A stretch of DNA of 64,000 nt. It comes from Peristeroidobacter soli (GTDB lineage Bacteria; Pseudomonadota; Gammaproteobacteria; Steroidobacterales; Steroidobacteraceae). The notes under the pieces were generated by a model. The model saw only the letters and a program-made list of their open reading frames with translations, was not told the origin of the DNA and made no database searches. The position numbers and the translations under genes were made by a program. The first letter of the stretch is position 1. Every line of letters begins with the position of its first letter. The stretch is from contig NZ_RYEV01000006.1 of NCBI RefSeq assembly GCF_004138485.1, forward strand, positions 669,729-733,728. Reading direction: 5' to 3'. Below are positions 44,079-53,815 of this stretch, piece after piece.

Positions 44079-44237
44079 CCGAGGTGGATGCGTTCATCCA
44101 GCGGCTGGGTCTGCGCGTACTGAAGAGCCCGCCGAGAAGTCCAAAGGCGAATTCCATTTGTGAACGTGTCTCGGGGTACCCTTCGCCGCGAATGTTTGGA
44201 CTGGCTCATTCCGCTCTCGGAAGCGTATCTGCGTCAG
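44079..44237 (+). mobile_element. Fragment of a DDE transposase
   Basis: This piece aligns with 61785-61943 and encodes the end of the same transposase: GLRVLKSPPRSPKANSICER, then after a frameshift GTLRRECLDWLIPLSEAYL. The catalytic glutamate lies in ANSICERV. It is a dead remnant, and no terminal repeats are recognisable. Confidence 0.75.
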
Positions 44238-44301
44238 AACAGTTATCGGACCGACCGACTGAGAATTTGCGCACCACAATCGTGCGCTGCCAGGGTGTCC
44301 A

Positions 44302-44775
44302 TTAGCCCGCCGGCTGCAGCGGCACGTCCAGGGTCGCCTTGACCCGGTCCATCACGACGCAGGTCCGGAAGCGCTTCACGTTGCTCTGGCCGAAGAACAA
44401 TCGCTGGGTGAGCGCTTCGTATTCCGCCATGTCGCGGGTGGTGACGATCAGGATGAAGTCCGGCTCGCCGGTCACGTAGTAGCACTGCTGGACTTCGGGG
44501 GCTGCGGCGAATACGCGTTTGAGCTCCGAGAGTGCTTCGAGACGTTCGCTCTCGACCACGACTTCAACGACCAGCGTGATCAGGCGACCCACTTTCTCCG
44601 GTGCGACGACGGCAACGTCGCGGGCGATGACGCCGAGCGAATGCAGGCGTTGAATGCGGCGATGGACCGCGGCGGCCGAGAGCGAGACCCGCTCGGCGAT
44701 GTCGCGCTGACTCGTCAGGTTGTCCCGCTGCAGGATGCCCAGGATCTTCAAGTCGAACTCGTCCAGTGGTTCCAT
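44302..44775 (-). CDS. Lrp/AsnC-family transcriptional regulator
   Basis: A 157-residue regulator. The N-terminal helix-turn-helix lies in SQRDIAERVSLSAAAVHRRI; the C-terminal RAM domain contains VQQCYYVTGEPDFILIVTTR. Lrp/AsnC proteins respond to amino acids. It is transcribed divergently from the diaminopropionate ammonia-lyase gene across 121 bases, so it probably controls that gene and perhaps the downstream operon. Confidence 0.92.
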   Translation of the reverse strand: MEPLDEFDLKILGILQRDNLTSQRDIAERVSLSAAAVHRRIQRLHSLGVIARDVAVVAPEKVGRLITLVVEVVVESERLEALSELKRVFAAAPEVQQCYYVTGEPDFILIVTTRDMAEYEALTQRLFFGQSNVKRFRTCVVMDRVKATLDVPLQPAG

Positions 44776-44896
44776 GAAAGGAATTCTCGTCTCGCTACGT
44801 CGCGACGCAATTTTGATCAGCGGAGGCCGCGGAAATAGAGCACAAACGTCGAGGGCGGATCAATAAGATTTCCGCACGCCAGGAGCTTTCCACGAC

Positions 44897-46084
44897 GTGT
44901 TCACGCTCAACCGACTGCCCACTCATCGACAACCGCTCGACGCGGCGGACGCTATGCACATGAGTCCGGCGGCGGCGCTCGAGGCACAAAGGTTGCTGGA
45001 GCTCTGTCCGAAGCACAGCGTAACACCGCTTTACACGTTGCCCCGTCTAGCCCAGCGTCTCGATGTCGCGCAGGTACGCGTCAAAGACGAGTCCGAACGG
45101 CTGGGCCTCGGCAGCTTCAAGGCGCTCGGCGGCGCCTATGCATTGCTACGCGTGTTCCTGCGAGATGCTTCCAAAAGACTGGGTCGCGAAGTTCTGGCGA
45201 CTGAGCTCGCTGACCCGGCACTGCGGGCCATCGCGAAAGACGTGGTATTCGCCTGTGCGACAGACGGCAACCATGGTCGCTCCGTCGCGGCGGGTGCGCA
45301 CTTCGTCGGCTGCCAGGCGGTCATTTTTCTTCATGAAGGTGTCTCTGCCGCTCGTGCCGCGGCCATCGAGCGATTTGGCGCGTCGATTCGCTACGTGCGA
45401 GGCAGCTACGACGACGCAGTGATCGCCGCTGCGCGCATGTCGGAGGAACACGGCTGGCACGTGATTTCGGACACCTCGTGGCCCGGATACGAATCGATTC
45501 CGAGGCTCGTGGCGCAGGGCTACACCACGATGCTGCGCGAAGTCGAACGCGAGATCGGCCAACCACCGACACACATCTTCGTACAGGCAGGAGTCGGCGG
45601 ATTGGCCGCAGCCGTAGCCGCATACTTCGCACTTGCTTATGGAGAGAGCAGACCGAAGGTCGTCGTCGTCGAGCCGGAACGCGCTGCCTGCATCTATGCC
45701 AGTCACGAGGCCGGTCGCCTGGTTGCGATCCCTCGCGGCCAGCCCACAGTCATGGCGATGCTCGAATGCTACGAGCCTTCACTGGTGGCGTGGAACGTGC
45801 TGAGCCGCTTGGCCGATGCCTTCATGACGGTCACGGAAACAGACGCCGTGCGAGCGATGCGCCAGTTCGCCGAGCCGCTGGACGGCGATGTGAGCATCGT
45901 GGCGGGCGAAAGTGGTGCAGCCGGATTGGCGGGCCTGATGAGCGCGCGGCAATCCGAGTCGATGTCGGCCGCTTTGCAGTTGGACGCGCATTCGCGAGTG
46001 TTGTTGATCAACACCGAGGGTGCCACCGATCCGGAAGCTTACGCGCGACTGGTCGGTCGCACGCCGGAGCAGGTGCGCAATTGA
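44897..46084 (+). CDS. dpaL: Diaminopropionate ammonia-lyase
   Basis: A 395-residue fold-type II PLP enzyme. The Schiff-base lysine is K75 in GLGSFKALGGA, and TDGNHGRSVA and SDTSWPGYESIP match the DpaL/YgeX family, which converts 2,3-diaminopropionate to pyruvate and ammonia. The length equals the E. coli enzyme. The GTG start has AGGAG 11 bases upstream. The divergent Lrp regulator and downstream peptide-uptake genes suggest use of diaminopropionate released from an imported compound; serine or threonine cleavage is an alternative. Confidence 0.85.
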   Translation: MFTLNRLPTHRQPLDAADAMHMSPAAALEAQRLLELCPKHSVTPLYTLPRLAQRLDVAQVRVKDESERLGLGSFKALGGAYALLRVFLRDASKRLGREVLATELADPALRAIAKDVVFACATDGNHGRSVAAGAHFVGCQAVIFLHEGVSAARAAAIERFGASIRYVRGSYDDAVIAAARMSEEHGWHVISDTSWPGYESIPRLVAQGYTTMLREVEREIGQPPTHIFVQAGVGGLAAAVAAYFALAYGESRPKVVVVEPERAACIYASHEAGRLVAIPRGQPTVMAMLECYEPSLVAWNVLSRLADAFMTVTETDAVRAMRQFAEPLDGDVSIVAGESGAAGLAGLMSARQSESMSAALQLDAHSRVLLINTEGATDPEAYARLVGRTPEQVRN

Positions 46085-46209
46085 GGGGCAGGCTCGAGGT
46101 TCGTGCCTGGACGATGTATCGAGTGTCGATGAATTGAAAAACCGGTTGCCTGCGCAACGGCACGAACTGGACCTTCGACCGACCGCGCTGAAGCCGAGGG
46201 GAGAGCCAA

Positions 46210-48549
46210 ATGAAGAAGTTTCTGACTGGGGCGTCAAGCGCCATGCTGATTTTCGCCGCGGGCAATGAAGCACGCGCGCAAGCTGCGACCGATGTTGCGG
46301 CCAGCGATGACTCACGAGGCACGGTCGAAGAGATCGTCGTCACGGCGCAGAAGCGCTCGGAGTCGATTCTCACCGTGCCGCTGTCGATCACGGCGATTAC
46401 CGCTGACACCCTCGAACGTAAAGGCGTGCGCAACGTCGAGGAGCTGTCGCTGACCGTGCCGGGCATGGCGGTGCAGGCGACGACGGAGAACTCGCCGAAG
46501 TTCTACTCCTTGCGCGGCATCGGTCCCGATGGCGCCACTGCGGCGACGGTCGCGGTGTATGTGGACGACACGCCGATAACCGTGGGCAACAACTCGCCGG
46601 ACCTGAAGATATTCGATGTCTCCCGCATCGAGGTTCTGCGCGGCCCACAAGGTACGCTGTTCGGTTCCAGCGCGATGGGCGGCGCCATCCGCTACGTGAC
46701 GCCGGATCCCGACTTCGAAGTATTCTCCGGCCGGGCACTCGCCGAGACGAGTACTACCGCACACGGCGACATCAACTACGAGACGCAGCTGTCCTTGAGC
46801 GGACCGCTCAGTGACAATCTCGCCTTCCGCGCTGCCGGGTTCTACTCCCACGACGGCGGCTATATCGACATCGTCGATGATGCGACCGGCGCGGTGCGCG
46901 AGAAGGATGCCAATTCCAGGGAGTCCTTCGGCGGTCGGTTGGCGTTGGCGACGCGCTTTGGCGAAGCAGTCACCGGCACGCTGTCGGTGATCTATCAGGA
47001 TAGCCAGGACGATGCGCAGTCGTTCATGGGCGTGTTCCGCACCTTCGCCGACGTCAATACGCCGCTGGCTCGCTATCAAAGGACCGAGCGGGCCGACACC
47101 GGCTTGCACGATCGCATCGTGTTGCCGAATTTCAAGCTCACCGCCGATCTCGGCTTTGCCGAGCTGACCTCCTCGACGTCCTACCACGATCAAACCGTCG
47201 AGTACGACGTAGACGCCTCGTACGCGCTGGCATCGTCCTTCGGCCTGCCGGCGGCGACGCGCGATCAAGTCAGCTTGCTGGCACGGCGTACCAAGGAGTT
47301 CAGCGCATTCGTGCAAGAGGTGCGTCTGGCGTCCTCCGGCGAGGGCATGTTCGAGTGGCTGGTCGGCGGCTACTATCGCCGCTCCAAAGGCTCGACCGAC
47401 CAGAACTTTCACAGCAACCTGCTGAGCGTTTCGAACATCGCACCGACGAGCCTGCTGGCCGGCGGCGATATCGAGACGTTGGACAGCTCGAGCAAGGGCG
47501 ATGAGCTGGCCGGCTTCGGTGAGGTCTCGGCGCACCTGGCTGACAAGCTCACCTTGACCGCGGGTCTGCGCGTTTCGAGCGTCAAGGGCAAGTCGGCCCG
47601 CTCGGTGGAGGTCTTCGCGCCCATTCTCGGTGGCACGACCACGACCATCCTGCCGCCCGATTCGAGCGAGCATCCGGTGACGCCGCGCTTCTCGGCGGAG
47701 TACCAGATCGCCGATGACCACATGGTGTATGCCGCTGCCGCCAAGGGCTATCGCGAAGGCGGCGCGAACGGGCCGCTGTTCCTGGCCAATGCCGCGTGTC
47801 AGCCGGCGCTCGACGCGCTCGGCCTGTCGGGCGGCGTACCGGCGTACGACTCGGACACCTTGTGGAATTACGAGCTGGGCGCGAAAGGGCGCTGGTTCGA
47901 GCGGACCTTGACGTACGCGACCGCCGTCTATCAGATCGACTGGGACAACATTCAGCAGTCCATCAATCTCAGTCGGCCCTGCGGCGCGTCGCCGATCGCG
48001 AATCTGGGCGCGGCTCGCATCCAGGGCGTGGAAGGCGATCTGGAATTTCGTCCGCTCGGCGGCGGCCTGACCCTCGGCCTCAACTTCAACTACTTCTTCT
48101 CCGCCGAGCTGGCTCGTGATCGCATCACTGGCGTCACCAACACCACGCCGCCGGTGCCGGTGGTCGGTGCGCTGTCGGGCACTCAGCTGCCGAACACACC
48201 GGAGCTGACGGTGACGTTGTCCGCGCAATACGCCTGGCAGCTGCGAGATACCTGGTCCGCCTATGTGCGTGCCGAAGGAACCAGCATCGATCGAGCCTAT
48301 CGATTTGTGCGCACCACGACGGCACCGAACGACCCGAGCCTGGAGCGAGAAGGCTACGAAGTGGTGTCGCTGCGCACCGGCCTGGACACCGGGGATTACG
48401 AGATCAGCATCTACGCCAATAACTTGCTCGACGCGGATCCGACCATCGTACGGCAAGCCAACTTCGCGGCCAGCAGAAGCGCCGGCGGATTTTCCGAAAG
48501 CACCATCCGTCCACGTACTATCGGGTTGAGTGTGTCGCGGAGCTTCTGA
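46210..48549 (+). CDS. TonB-dependent receptor of the peptide-scavenging operon
   Basis: A 779-residue receptor with a signal peptide ending near ARAQA, TonB box VEEIVVTAQKRSE, plug (VPLSITAITADTLERKG, IEVLRGPQGTLFGSSAMGG) and barrel ending in VSRSF. No STN domain is present. GGGGAGAG precedes the ATG. It heads a run of overlapping genes for hydrolases and a peptide transporter, so a peptide or amino-acid conjugate is the probable ligand. Confidence 0.92.
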   Translation: MKKFLTGASSAMLIFAAGNEARAQAATDVAASDDSRGTVEEIVVTAQKRSESILTVPLSITAITADTLERKGVRNVEELSLTVPGMAVQATTENSPKFYSLRGIGPDGATAATVAVYVDDTPITVGNNSPDLKIFDVSRIEVLRGPQGTLFGSSAMGGAIRYVTPDPDFEVFSGRALAETSTTAHGDINYETQLSLSGPLSDNLAFRAAGFYSHDGGYIDIVDDATGAVREKDANSRESFGGRLALATRFGEAVTGTLSVIYQDSQDDAQSFMGVFRTFADVNTPLARYQRTERADTGLHDRIVLPNFKLTADLGFAELTSSTSYHDQTVEYDVDASYALASSFGLPAATRDQVSLLARRTKEFSAFVQEVRLASSGEGMFEWLVGGYYRRSKGSTDQNFHSNLLSVSNIAPTSLLAGGDIETLDSSSKGDELAGFGEVSAHLADKLTLTAGLRVSSVKGKSARSVEVFAPILGGTTTTILPPDSSEHPVTPRFSAEYQIADDHMVYAAAAKGYREGGANGPLFLANAACQPALDALGLSGGVPAYDSDTLWNYELGAKGRWFERTLTYATAVYQIDWDNIQQSINLSRPCGASPIANLGAARIQGVEGDLEFRPLGGGLTLGLNFNYFFSAELARDRITGVTNTTPPVPVVGALSGTQLPNTPELTVTLSAQYAWQLRDTWSAYVRAEGTSIDRAYRFVRTTTAPNDPSLEREGYEVVSLRTGLDTGDYEISIYANNLLDADPTIVRQANFAASRSAGGFSESTIRPRTIGLSVSRSF

Positions 48550-49889
48550 TGCTGACAGGGTTGATTCTTTTCGGTGCGAGCCTCGTCTCGGCCCAGCCGT
48601 ACGCGAGTACCTATGTCGTGCCGCAGTCTCAACCCGTCATCTATCGACACGCCAGCATCCTGACCGGCACCGGTCAGCTGCTGCGGGATCACGACCTTCT
48701 CATCCGGGAAGGTCGGATCTCGGCTATCGGGCCGCAACTGCCGGCGGTCGCGGGTGCGCGTGAAGTGGACGCACGCGGCCGGTGGCTGACGCCCGGTCTG
48801 ATCGATGTGCACGTTCACGCCGGCGTGCAATTGCGGCCGGCGACGACGGCGGCGAATCATGAGATCGAGCTTAGCGATCCCGTCGTGCCACAGGTCGCCA
48901 TCGAGCACGGGCTGTGGACACAGGATCCCGCGTTCGCAGCCAGCCGTGCCGGCGGCGTAACGTCGATGCAGGTCCTGACCGGATCGCCAGGGTTGTTCGG
49001 CGGTCGTTCGGTAGTGATCAAGCCCGTCCACTCCGCGACCGTGCAAGGAATGAAGTTTCCGGGCGCGCCCTACGGGTTGAAGATGGCGTGCGGAGAAACA
49101 CCCAAGCGCATCTATGGCATGCGCGGCATGGCGCCGACGTCGCGAATGGGCGAGGTCGCGATGGATCGCCAGGCCTGGATCGCGGCAGCCAAGTACCGGG
49201 CCGCGTGGGATGAGTATCGCAAGGCGGGTTCCAAGGGCGAGGCACCGGATCGCGATCTTGGCCTGGAGACGTTGGCGGGCGTGCTGGCGGGCGAGATTCG
49301 CGTCCACATGCACTGTTACCGTAGCGATGACATGGCAACGATGCTCGATGTCGCACAGGAGTTCGGCTTCCGTATCGGCGCCTTTCACCATGCCACGGAT
49401 GCTTACAAGATCGCGGGACTGCTGGCCGCGCGTGGCACTTGCGCAGCGGTTTGGGCTGACTGGAATGGCGCCACGGGTCACCGGGAGTCCTATGATTTCG
49501 TGCCCGAAAATGCCGCCATCAGCGATAGCAAGGGCGCGTGCGTGGTCATGCATTCGGACTCCGAGTTCGAAGGTCAGCGCCTGAATCAGTCGGCGGCAAG
49601 AGCGATGGCGGCGGGGCGACGCGCCGGCATCGACATTTCCCCCGAGCACGCCATCCAGTGGGTGACGTTGAATGCCGCCACGCTGCTGGGCATCGAAAAA
49701 CAAACCGGTTCGCTGGAGGTCGGCAAGGCCGCCGACGTGGTGTTGTGGAGTCGCGATCCGTTCAGCGTCTATGCGCTCGCCGATGAAGTGTTGATCGACG
49801 GTGCGACAGTGGTCGACCGTGCTCATCCCGACTCGGTCCGCGGCAGCGATTTCTTGCTTGGGCAGCCCGCCGTGGAGTCCAAACAATGA
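48549..49889 (+). CDS. Exported metal-dependent amidohydrolase
   Basis: A 446-residue amidohydrolase with a short signal peptide. The metal motif is PGLIDVHVHAG with H88 and H90; further ligands are likely in HMHCYRSDD, FHHATDAYK and the D of a C-terminal MHSDSE segment. The NAATLLGIEKQTGSLEVGKA ending is typical of imidazolonepropionase/peptidase-type amidohydrolases. It overlaps the receptor stop and the next amidohydrolase gene. An exo-acting dipeptidase or amidase role is likely. Confidence 0.87.
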   Translation: MLTGLILFGASLVSAQPYASTYVVPQSQPVIYRHASILTGTGQLLRDHDLLIREGRISAIGPQLPAVAGAREVDARGRWLTPGLIDVHVHAGVQLRPATTAANHEIELSDPVVPQVAIEHGLWTQDPAFAASRAGGVTSMQVLTGSPGLFGGRSVVIKPVHSATVQGMKFPGAPYGLKMACGETPKRIYGMRGMAPTSRMGEVAMDRQAWIAAAKYRAAWDEYRKAGSKGEAPDRDLGLETLAGVLAGEIRVHMHCYRSDDMATMLDVAQEFGFRIGAFHHATDAYKIAGLLAARGTCAAVWADWNGATGHRESYDFVPENAAISDSKGACVVMHSDSEFEGQRLNQSAARAMAAGRRAGIDISPEHAIQWVTLNAATLLGIEKQTGSLEVGKAADVVLWSRDPFSVYALADEVLIDGATVVDRAHPDSVRGSDFLLGQPAVESKQ

Positions 49890-51031
49890 AGGCGCGCGTC
49901 ATGGTCTTCGTGCTCGCGGTGCTGCTCGGCGGGCCGGTCGTCGCGGATTCATTGTTGATTCAGAACGGCCGCATTCACACGCAAGGACCCGCCGGTGTAA
50001 TCGAGCGCGGTTCCATACTGATCGAGAACGGGCGGATTCGAGCCGTTGGCGCCACTATCCCCGTGCCCGCTGGCGCGCAGGTCATCGACGCGACGAACCG
50101 CATCGTCACGCCTGGGTTCTTCGATCCACTGTCCGTGGTGGGATTGATCGAGTCCGTGGAGGATGAGGCCAACGATGCGTCCGGCGCGGCGTCGGCGGAC
50201 GAGATTGCGGACGCGGTGAACTTCAACTCGCCGAGCGTGGCCATCGACCGTCGCCAGGGCGTAACGCGTGCCGTCGTGACGCCCCGACTCGGCAAGAGTT
50301 TGATTGGCGGAGTGTCAGCGCTGGTTCGGCTGACCGGTGCGCCGGACATGGTGTTCGAACGACACGCCAGCTTGAATCTGCTGCTTGGAGAAGCTGGCGC
50401 AACCGGAGCCGGTGGATCGCGCGCTGGAACGCTGGCTCGCTTGCAGGCCGCGAGCGCCGATGCATCGATCAAAGACGCGGTTGCCAGGAAGGTTCCCATC
50501 GTGGTCGCGGTGGATCGCGAAGCCGACATTCGTTTGCTGATTCCATTCGCGCGGGAGCATGGCTGGAACCTGATCGTTGCGGGCGGGGCGGAAGCCTGGC
50601 GCGCCGCCAGCGTCCTGGCGCAGGCGAAGGTTCCAGTGATTGTTCGACCCACCGAAAATTTGCCCAACCGCTGGGAACTCATGGGCGCGACGCTGGCCAA
50701 CGCGGCGCGCCTGAATGCGGCGGGCGTGCGGATCGCGTTCGCGCAGGCGGAAGGCGACATCGCGCCGCCGTTGTCGCAACTTGCTGGAGTGGCGGTGGCT
50801 CATGGTTTGCCATGGGAGCAGGGGCTGGCCGCAGTCACCAGCAATCCGGCACGCATGTGGGGTGTCGCGGATCGCCTTGGATCGCTGCAAGTGGGGTATG
50901 TCGCGGACGTCGTCGTTTGGGACGGTGATCCCCTGGAGACCACGTCGGCACCAGTCACCGTGATCATCGAGGGCATCGTGACTTCGCTCACCAGTCGCCA
51001 GACCGAGCTGCGCGATCGCTATTTGAAATAA
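49886..51031 (+). CDS. Amidohydrolase-like partner lacking metal ligands
   Basis: A 381-residue exported protein of the amidohydrolase fold. The position of the HxH motif reads PGFFDPLSVVG, and the other metal histidines are also not seen. Its C-terminus (SNPARMWGVADRLGSLQVGY) is normal for the family. Such inactive partners occur next to active amidohydrolases and may form heteromers with them. It overlaps the preceding active gene by 4 bases. Confidence 0.8.
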   Translation: MKARVMVFVLAVLLGGPVVADSLLIQNGRIHTQGPAGVIERGSILIENGRIRAVGATIPVPAGAQVIDATNRIVTPGFFDPLSVVGLIESVEDEANDASGAASADEIADAVNFNSPSVAIDRRQGVTRAVVTPRLGKSLIGGVSALVRLTGAPDMVFERHASLNLLLGEAGATGAGGSRAGTLARLQAASADASIKDAVARKVPIVVAVDREADIRLLIPFAREHGWNLIVAGGAEAWRAASVLAQAKVPVIVRPTENLPNRWELMGATLANAARLNAAGVRIAFAQAEGDIAPPLSQLAGVAVAHGLPWEQGLAAVTSNPARMWGVADRLGSLQVGYVADVVVWDGDPLETTSAPVTVIIEGIVTSLTSRQTELRDRYLK

Positions 51032-51058
51032 TCGGGTATCACGTTGACCCACGCTCAC

Positions 51059-52606
51059 ATGACTCGAGCCTCGCAAGCGTCTTGCTTGCGCTCCAGAGCA
51101 GCGCGCCCGGCCTCGATGTTGCTGGGACTCGTCACGCTGCTGCTCGCAGCGTCGGTGTGGGCATCGGTCATCGGCAAGCCAGGGCAAGTGGTACGCGAGC
51201 GTGCAACCACAGTCTCGGCCACGGGCGAAGTCGTCGAGTACGAGATCGGCACCTTGTTCGTGCCCGAGAATCGCGCGTCGGCGCAAAGTCGCTTGATCGG
51301 GGTCGGTTACGCTCGGTTGTTTTCGACGCACAAGGCGAAGACGCCACCGCTGTTCGTGCTCCCCGGCGGGCCGGGCGACACCGTTCTTGGTGCATTGGCT
51401 GACGATGACGAGCGCTCGCTGCGGCGAAGGAAGATGTTTCTGGACTATCGGGAGGCCGGTGACGTCGTCATCCTCGATCAGCGTGGGTACTCGCCGAGGG
51501 GCGAGATGCTGACCTTGCCGGTACGTGCCGTCGCTCAGCCGCTCGATCGACCCGCAACTATCGAAGCCCGAGTCGAGGCTGAAGTGGCGCGCGCACGAGC
51601 GGCCGTAGCGGCTCATGCCGATAAGGATCTCGCCGGTTACACCATCCTCGAATGCGTCGAGGACTTGAACGATCTGCGTCGCGCCTTGGGCTATGACCAG
51701 GTCACGCTCGTCGGGCAGAGCTTCGGCTCGCAGTGGAGCTTCGCCGTGATGCGCACGCATCCACAGAGCGTGGCTCGCGCATTGTTGTCGGGGGTCGAGC
51801 CGCTCGCGGCGACGTATGACATGCCCTCGCATGTTTACGCAGCGCTGCAGCGGATGGCATGGGAGGCGAACCAGGAGCCGTTCCTCATTCCCTATCTGCC
51901 GCCTGGCGGTCTGATGGGCGCGGTCGCTGCGCTTCGGCAAAGATTCGCCAGAGCTCCGATCACTGTTGCCGTCGAAGTCGAGGGAACCAACGAAAGGCGC
52001 AACGTGGTGCTCGGCTCGGGCGATCTGCAGCGCGCGTTACTTACGCCTACGGAAGCCTGGCCGGCTCGAATACTTTCGCTGTATCACGGTCACTACGACG
52101 CCTGGGCGAAAGAGGTCATCGCCGAGCGCGGTGCCGACTCGAGCGTCGAGGCAATGATCGGGCCGCTGATCGATAGCAGCATCGGCGTGTCGGCCGCCAG
52201 GGAACAGCAACTGCGCACCGATCCGGCCGTCGCGCTGCTTGGGGAATGGGATTTCGCAGGTTATATCGCCGCCGCCTCGGTGTGGCCGAGCGCGGATGTC
52301 GGTGACGATTTCCGGGCGCCGAGCCAAAGCGATATTCCCGTGCTGTTCGTGCATGGCGATTGGGACACAAGTACGCCTATCGAAAACACACTCGGCATGC
52401 TGCCGTATTTTTCGAAGCGGCACGCGATCGTGGTTCATCGCGGCGGTCACGGCGCCTACGCCGCGTTGTTGCAGCAACTGCCCAAGGTCAAGACCCAGGT
52501 GCTGAGCTTTCTGCGCTCCGGACAGCTGGCGCAATTGCCCGTGAACGTCGAGCTGAGTACGCCGAAGTTTCAGCGTCCCGATTTTCCCGCGCCGGCCTTT
52601 AGATGA
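51059..52606 (+). CDS. Exported alpha/beta hydrolase, tripeptidyl/prolyl aminopeptidase-like
   Basis: A 515-residue exported hydrolase of the S33 type. The nucleophile S221 lies in GQSFGSQWS, the oxyanion segment is LPGGPGD, and the acid and base are in HGDWDTSTP and HRGGHGAYA. Family members release N-terminal residues or short peptides. The ATG at 51059 precedes a clear signal sequence; a TTG at 51044 is possible. Neither has a strong ribosome site. Confidence 0.83.
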   Translation: MTRASQASCLRSRAARPASMLLGLVTLLLAASVWASVIGKPGQVVRERATTVSATGEVVEYEIGTLFVPENRASAQSRLIGVGYARLFSTHKAKTPPLFVLPGGPGDTVLGALADDDERSLRRRKMFLDYREAGDVVILDQRGYSPRGEMLTLPVRAVAQPLDRPATIEARVEAEVARARAAVAAHADKDLAGYTILECVEDLNDLRRALGYDQVTLVGQSFGSQWSFAVMRTHPQSVARALLSGVEPLAATYDMPSHVYAALQRMAWEANQEPFLIPYLPPGGLMGAVAALRQRFARAPITVAVEVEGTNERRNVVLGSGDLQRALLTPTEAWPARILSLYHGHYDAWAKEVIAERGADSSVEAMIGPLIDSSIGVSAAREQQLRTDPAVALLGEWDFAGYIAAASVWPSADVGDDFRAPSQSDIPVLFVHGDWDTSTPIENTLGMLPYFSKRHAIVVHRGGHGAYAALLQQLPKVKTQVLSFLRSGQLAQLPVNVELSTPKFQRPDFPAPAFR

Positions 52607-53778
52607 CTGACGAACTGGAGCGACGTGTGCTGATGAATCGACGTTCGCTGTTGCGAGGCGCGGGAGCGTTGTCGCTGTTATCTCCGCTGGCTGCCGCGCC
52701 GGCGTGGTCCCGAGCGGGGCAAGCGGCCCAGACGGGGCCAACATCCAAAACTGTTTCTTTTCGAAACGATCTCGTTCCCAAATCCGGTGCGCAAGCCATG
52801 GCCGAGCTGACGCAGCTGGTGGCCGCGGCGACTCGGCCGGAGGATCAATATCTACAGGGCGGCGCGGTCGCGGAGCTCGAAGCTCGCGTCGCCACCCTGT
52901 TCGGCAAGGACGCCGCCGCGTTTTTTCCGACGGGCAGCATGGCGAACACCATTGCTTTGCGAGTTCACTGCCCGGCGCACGAGCGCGTTTTGGTCCAGCA
53001 CGACAGTCATCTCTATCTGGATGAAGGCGATGCCGCGGCGATGCTGGGCGGCTTGAACCTCATGCCATTGGCGGCAGGCAGGGCAGTTGCTTCAGTCGAC
53101 GATTTCTCGGCGGCCATCGAGACTTCGCTGCGTGGTCCGTACGCCGCCAAGGTCGGCGCGATCGCGCTCGAGAGTCCGGTCCGGCGCCACAGCGGCGCGA
53201 CTATTCCGTTCGACACATTGAAGGGCATCAGCGATCTCGCGCGGAGTAACGGCATTCGCATGCACTGGGACGGCGCTCGCTCGCTGCTGTCGCTCGGCAC
53301 GCCGGGCTTCGATCTGCCGGCGACCGCCGCCTTGTTCGATACCGTTTACCTGTCGCTTTATAAGTATCTCGATGCACCGTACGGTGCGATCCTCGCGGGA
53401 TCGAAAGAGCTGATCGACAAAGCCCGCCAGCTGCGCCACGTCCATGGCGGCACGATCTACCAGGGATGGCAGTGCGCGTTGCCAGCGCTACACAGTCTGA
53501 GCACGTTTCCAGCGCAGATCGTGCTGGCGCGTGCTCGTTTCGAGACGCTTCTGGATCGACTGCAAGCTGCCGGTGGATTCTCCATCGAAAGAGTGCCGGG
53601 CGGCAGCAGCATCGTTTTCGTGAACATCGCCGCGGAACGGTTGCAGAGCATGGCTGAAAGGCTTGCCGCGGCGGACATCCTCGTGCGTGAGCCGGAACAG
53701 GGACGCATGGCGCTCACACTGAACTTGAGCGTCCTTCGGCGCAGTCCGGAACAGCTGGCGCGCGCCTTCACCGGCTGA
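52603..53778 (+). CDS. Tat-exported PLP lyase, threonine-aldolase/beta-eliminating type
   Basis: A 391-residue fold-type I PLP enzyme. PLP-binding lysine K254 lies in LSLYKYLDAPYGAI; FFPTGSMANTIALR and MHWDGARS match threonine aldolases and beta-eliminating lyases. Unusually it has a Tat signal (NRRSLLRGAGALSLLSP), so it should be exported folded with cofactor. Alternative starts are GTG 52627 and ATG 52633, both keeping the twin arginine. It may cleave hydroxy- or substituted amino acids in the periplasm. Confidence 0.82.
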   Translation: MTDELERRVLMNRRSLLRGAGALSLLSPLAAAPAWSRAGQAAQTGPTSKTVSFRNDLVPKSGAQAMAELTQLVAAATRPEDQYLQGGAVAELEARVATLFGKDAAAFFPTGSMANTIALRVHCPAHERVLVQHDSHLYLDEGDAAAMLGGLNLMPLAAGRAVASVDDFSAAIETSLRGPYAAKVGAIALESPVRRHSGATIPFDTLKGISDLARSNGIRMHWDGARSLLSLGTPGFDLPATAALFDTVYLSLYKYLDAPYGAILAGSKELIDKARQLRHVHGGTIYQGWQCALPALHSLSTFPAQIVLARARFETLLDRLQAAGGFSIERVPGGSSIVFVNIAAERLQSMAERLAAADILVREPEQGRMALTLNLSVLRRSPEQLARAFTG

Positions 53779-53815
53779 TGCCCCAGCCAACAATCAAAGA
53801 ACGACGGGAACGAGT

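Noticed and set aside
46312..48456. Long open frame of about 710 codons antisense to the TonB receptor
   Set aside because: No recognisable domain and an Arg/Gln/Gly-rich shadow composition; the sense strand encodes a complete receptor.
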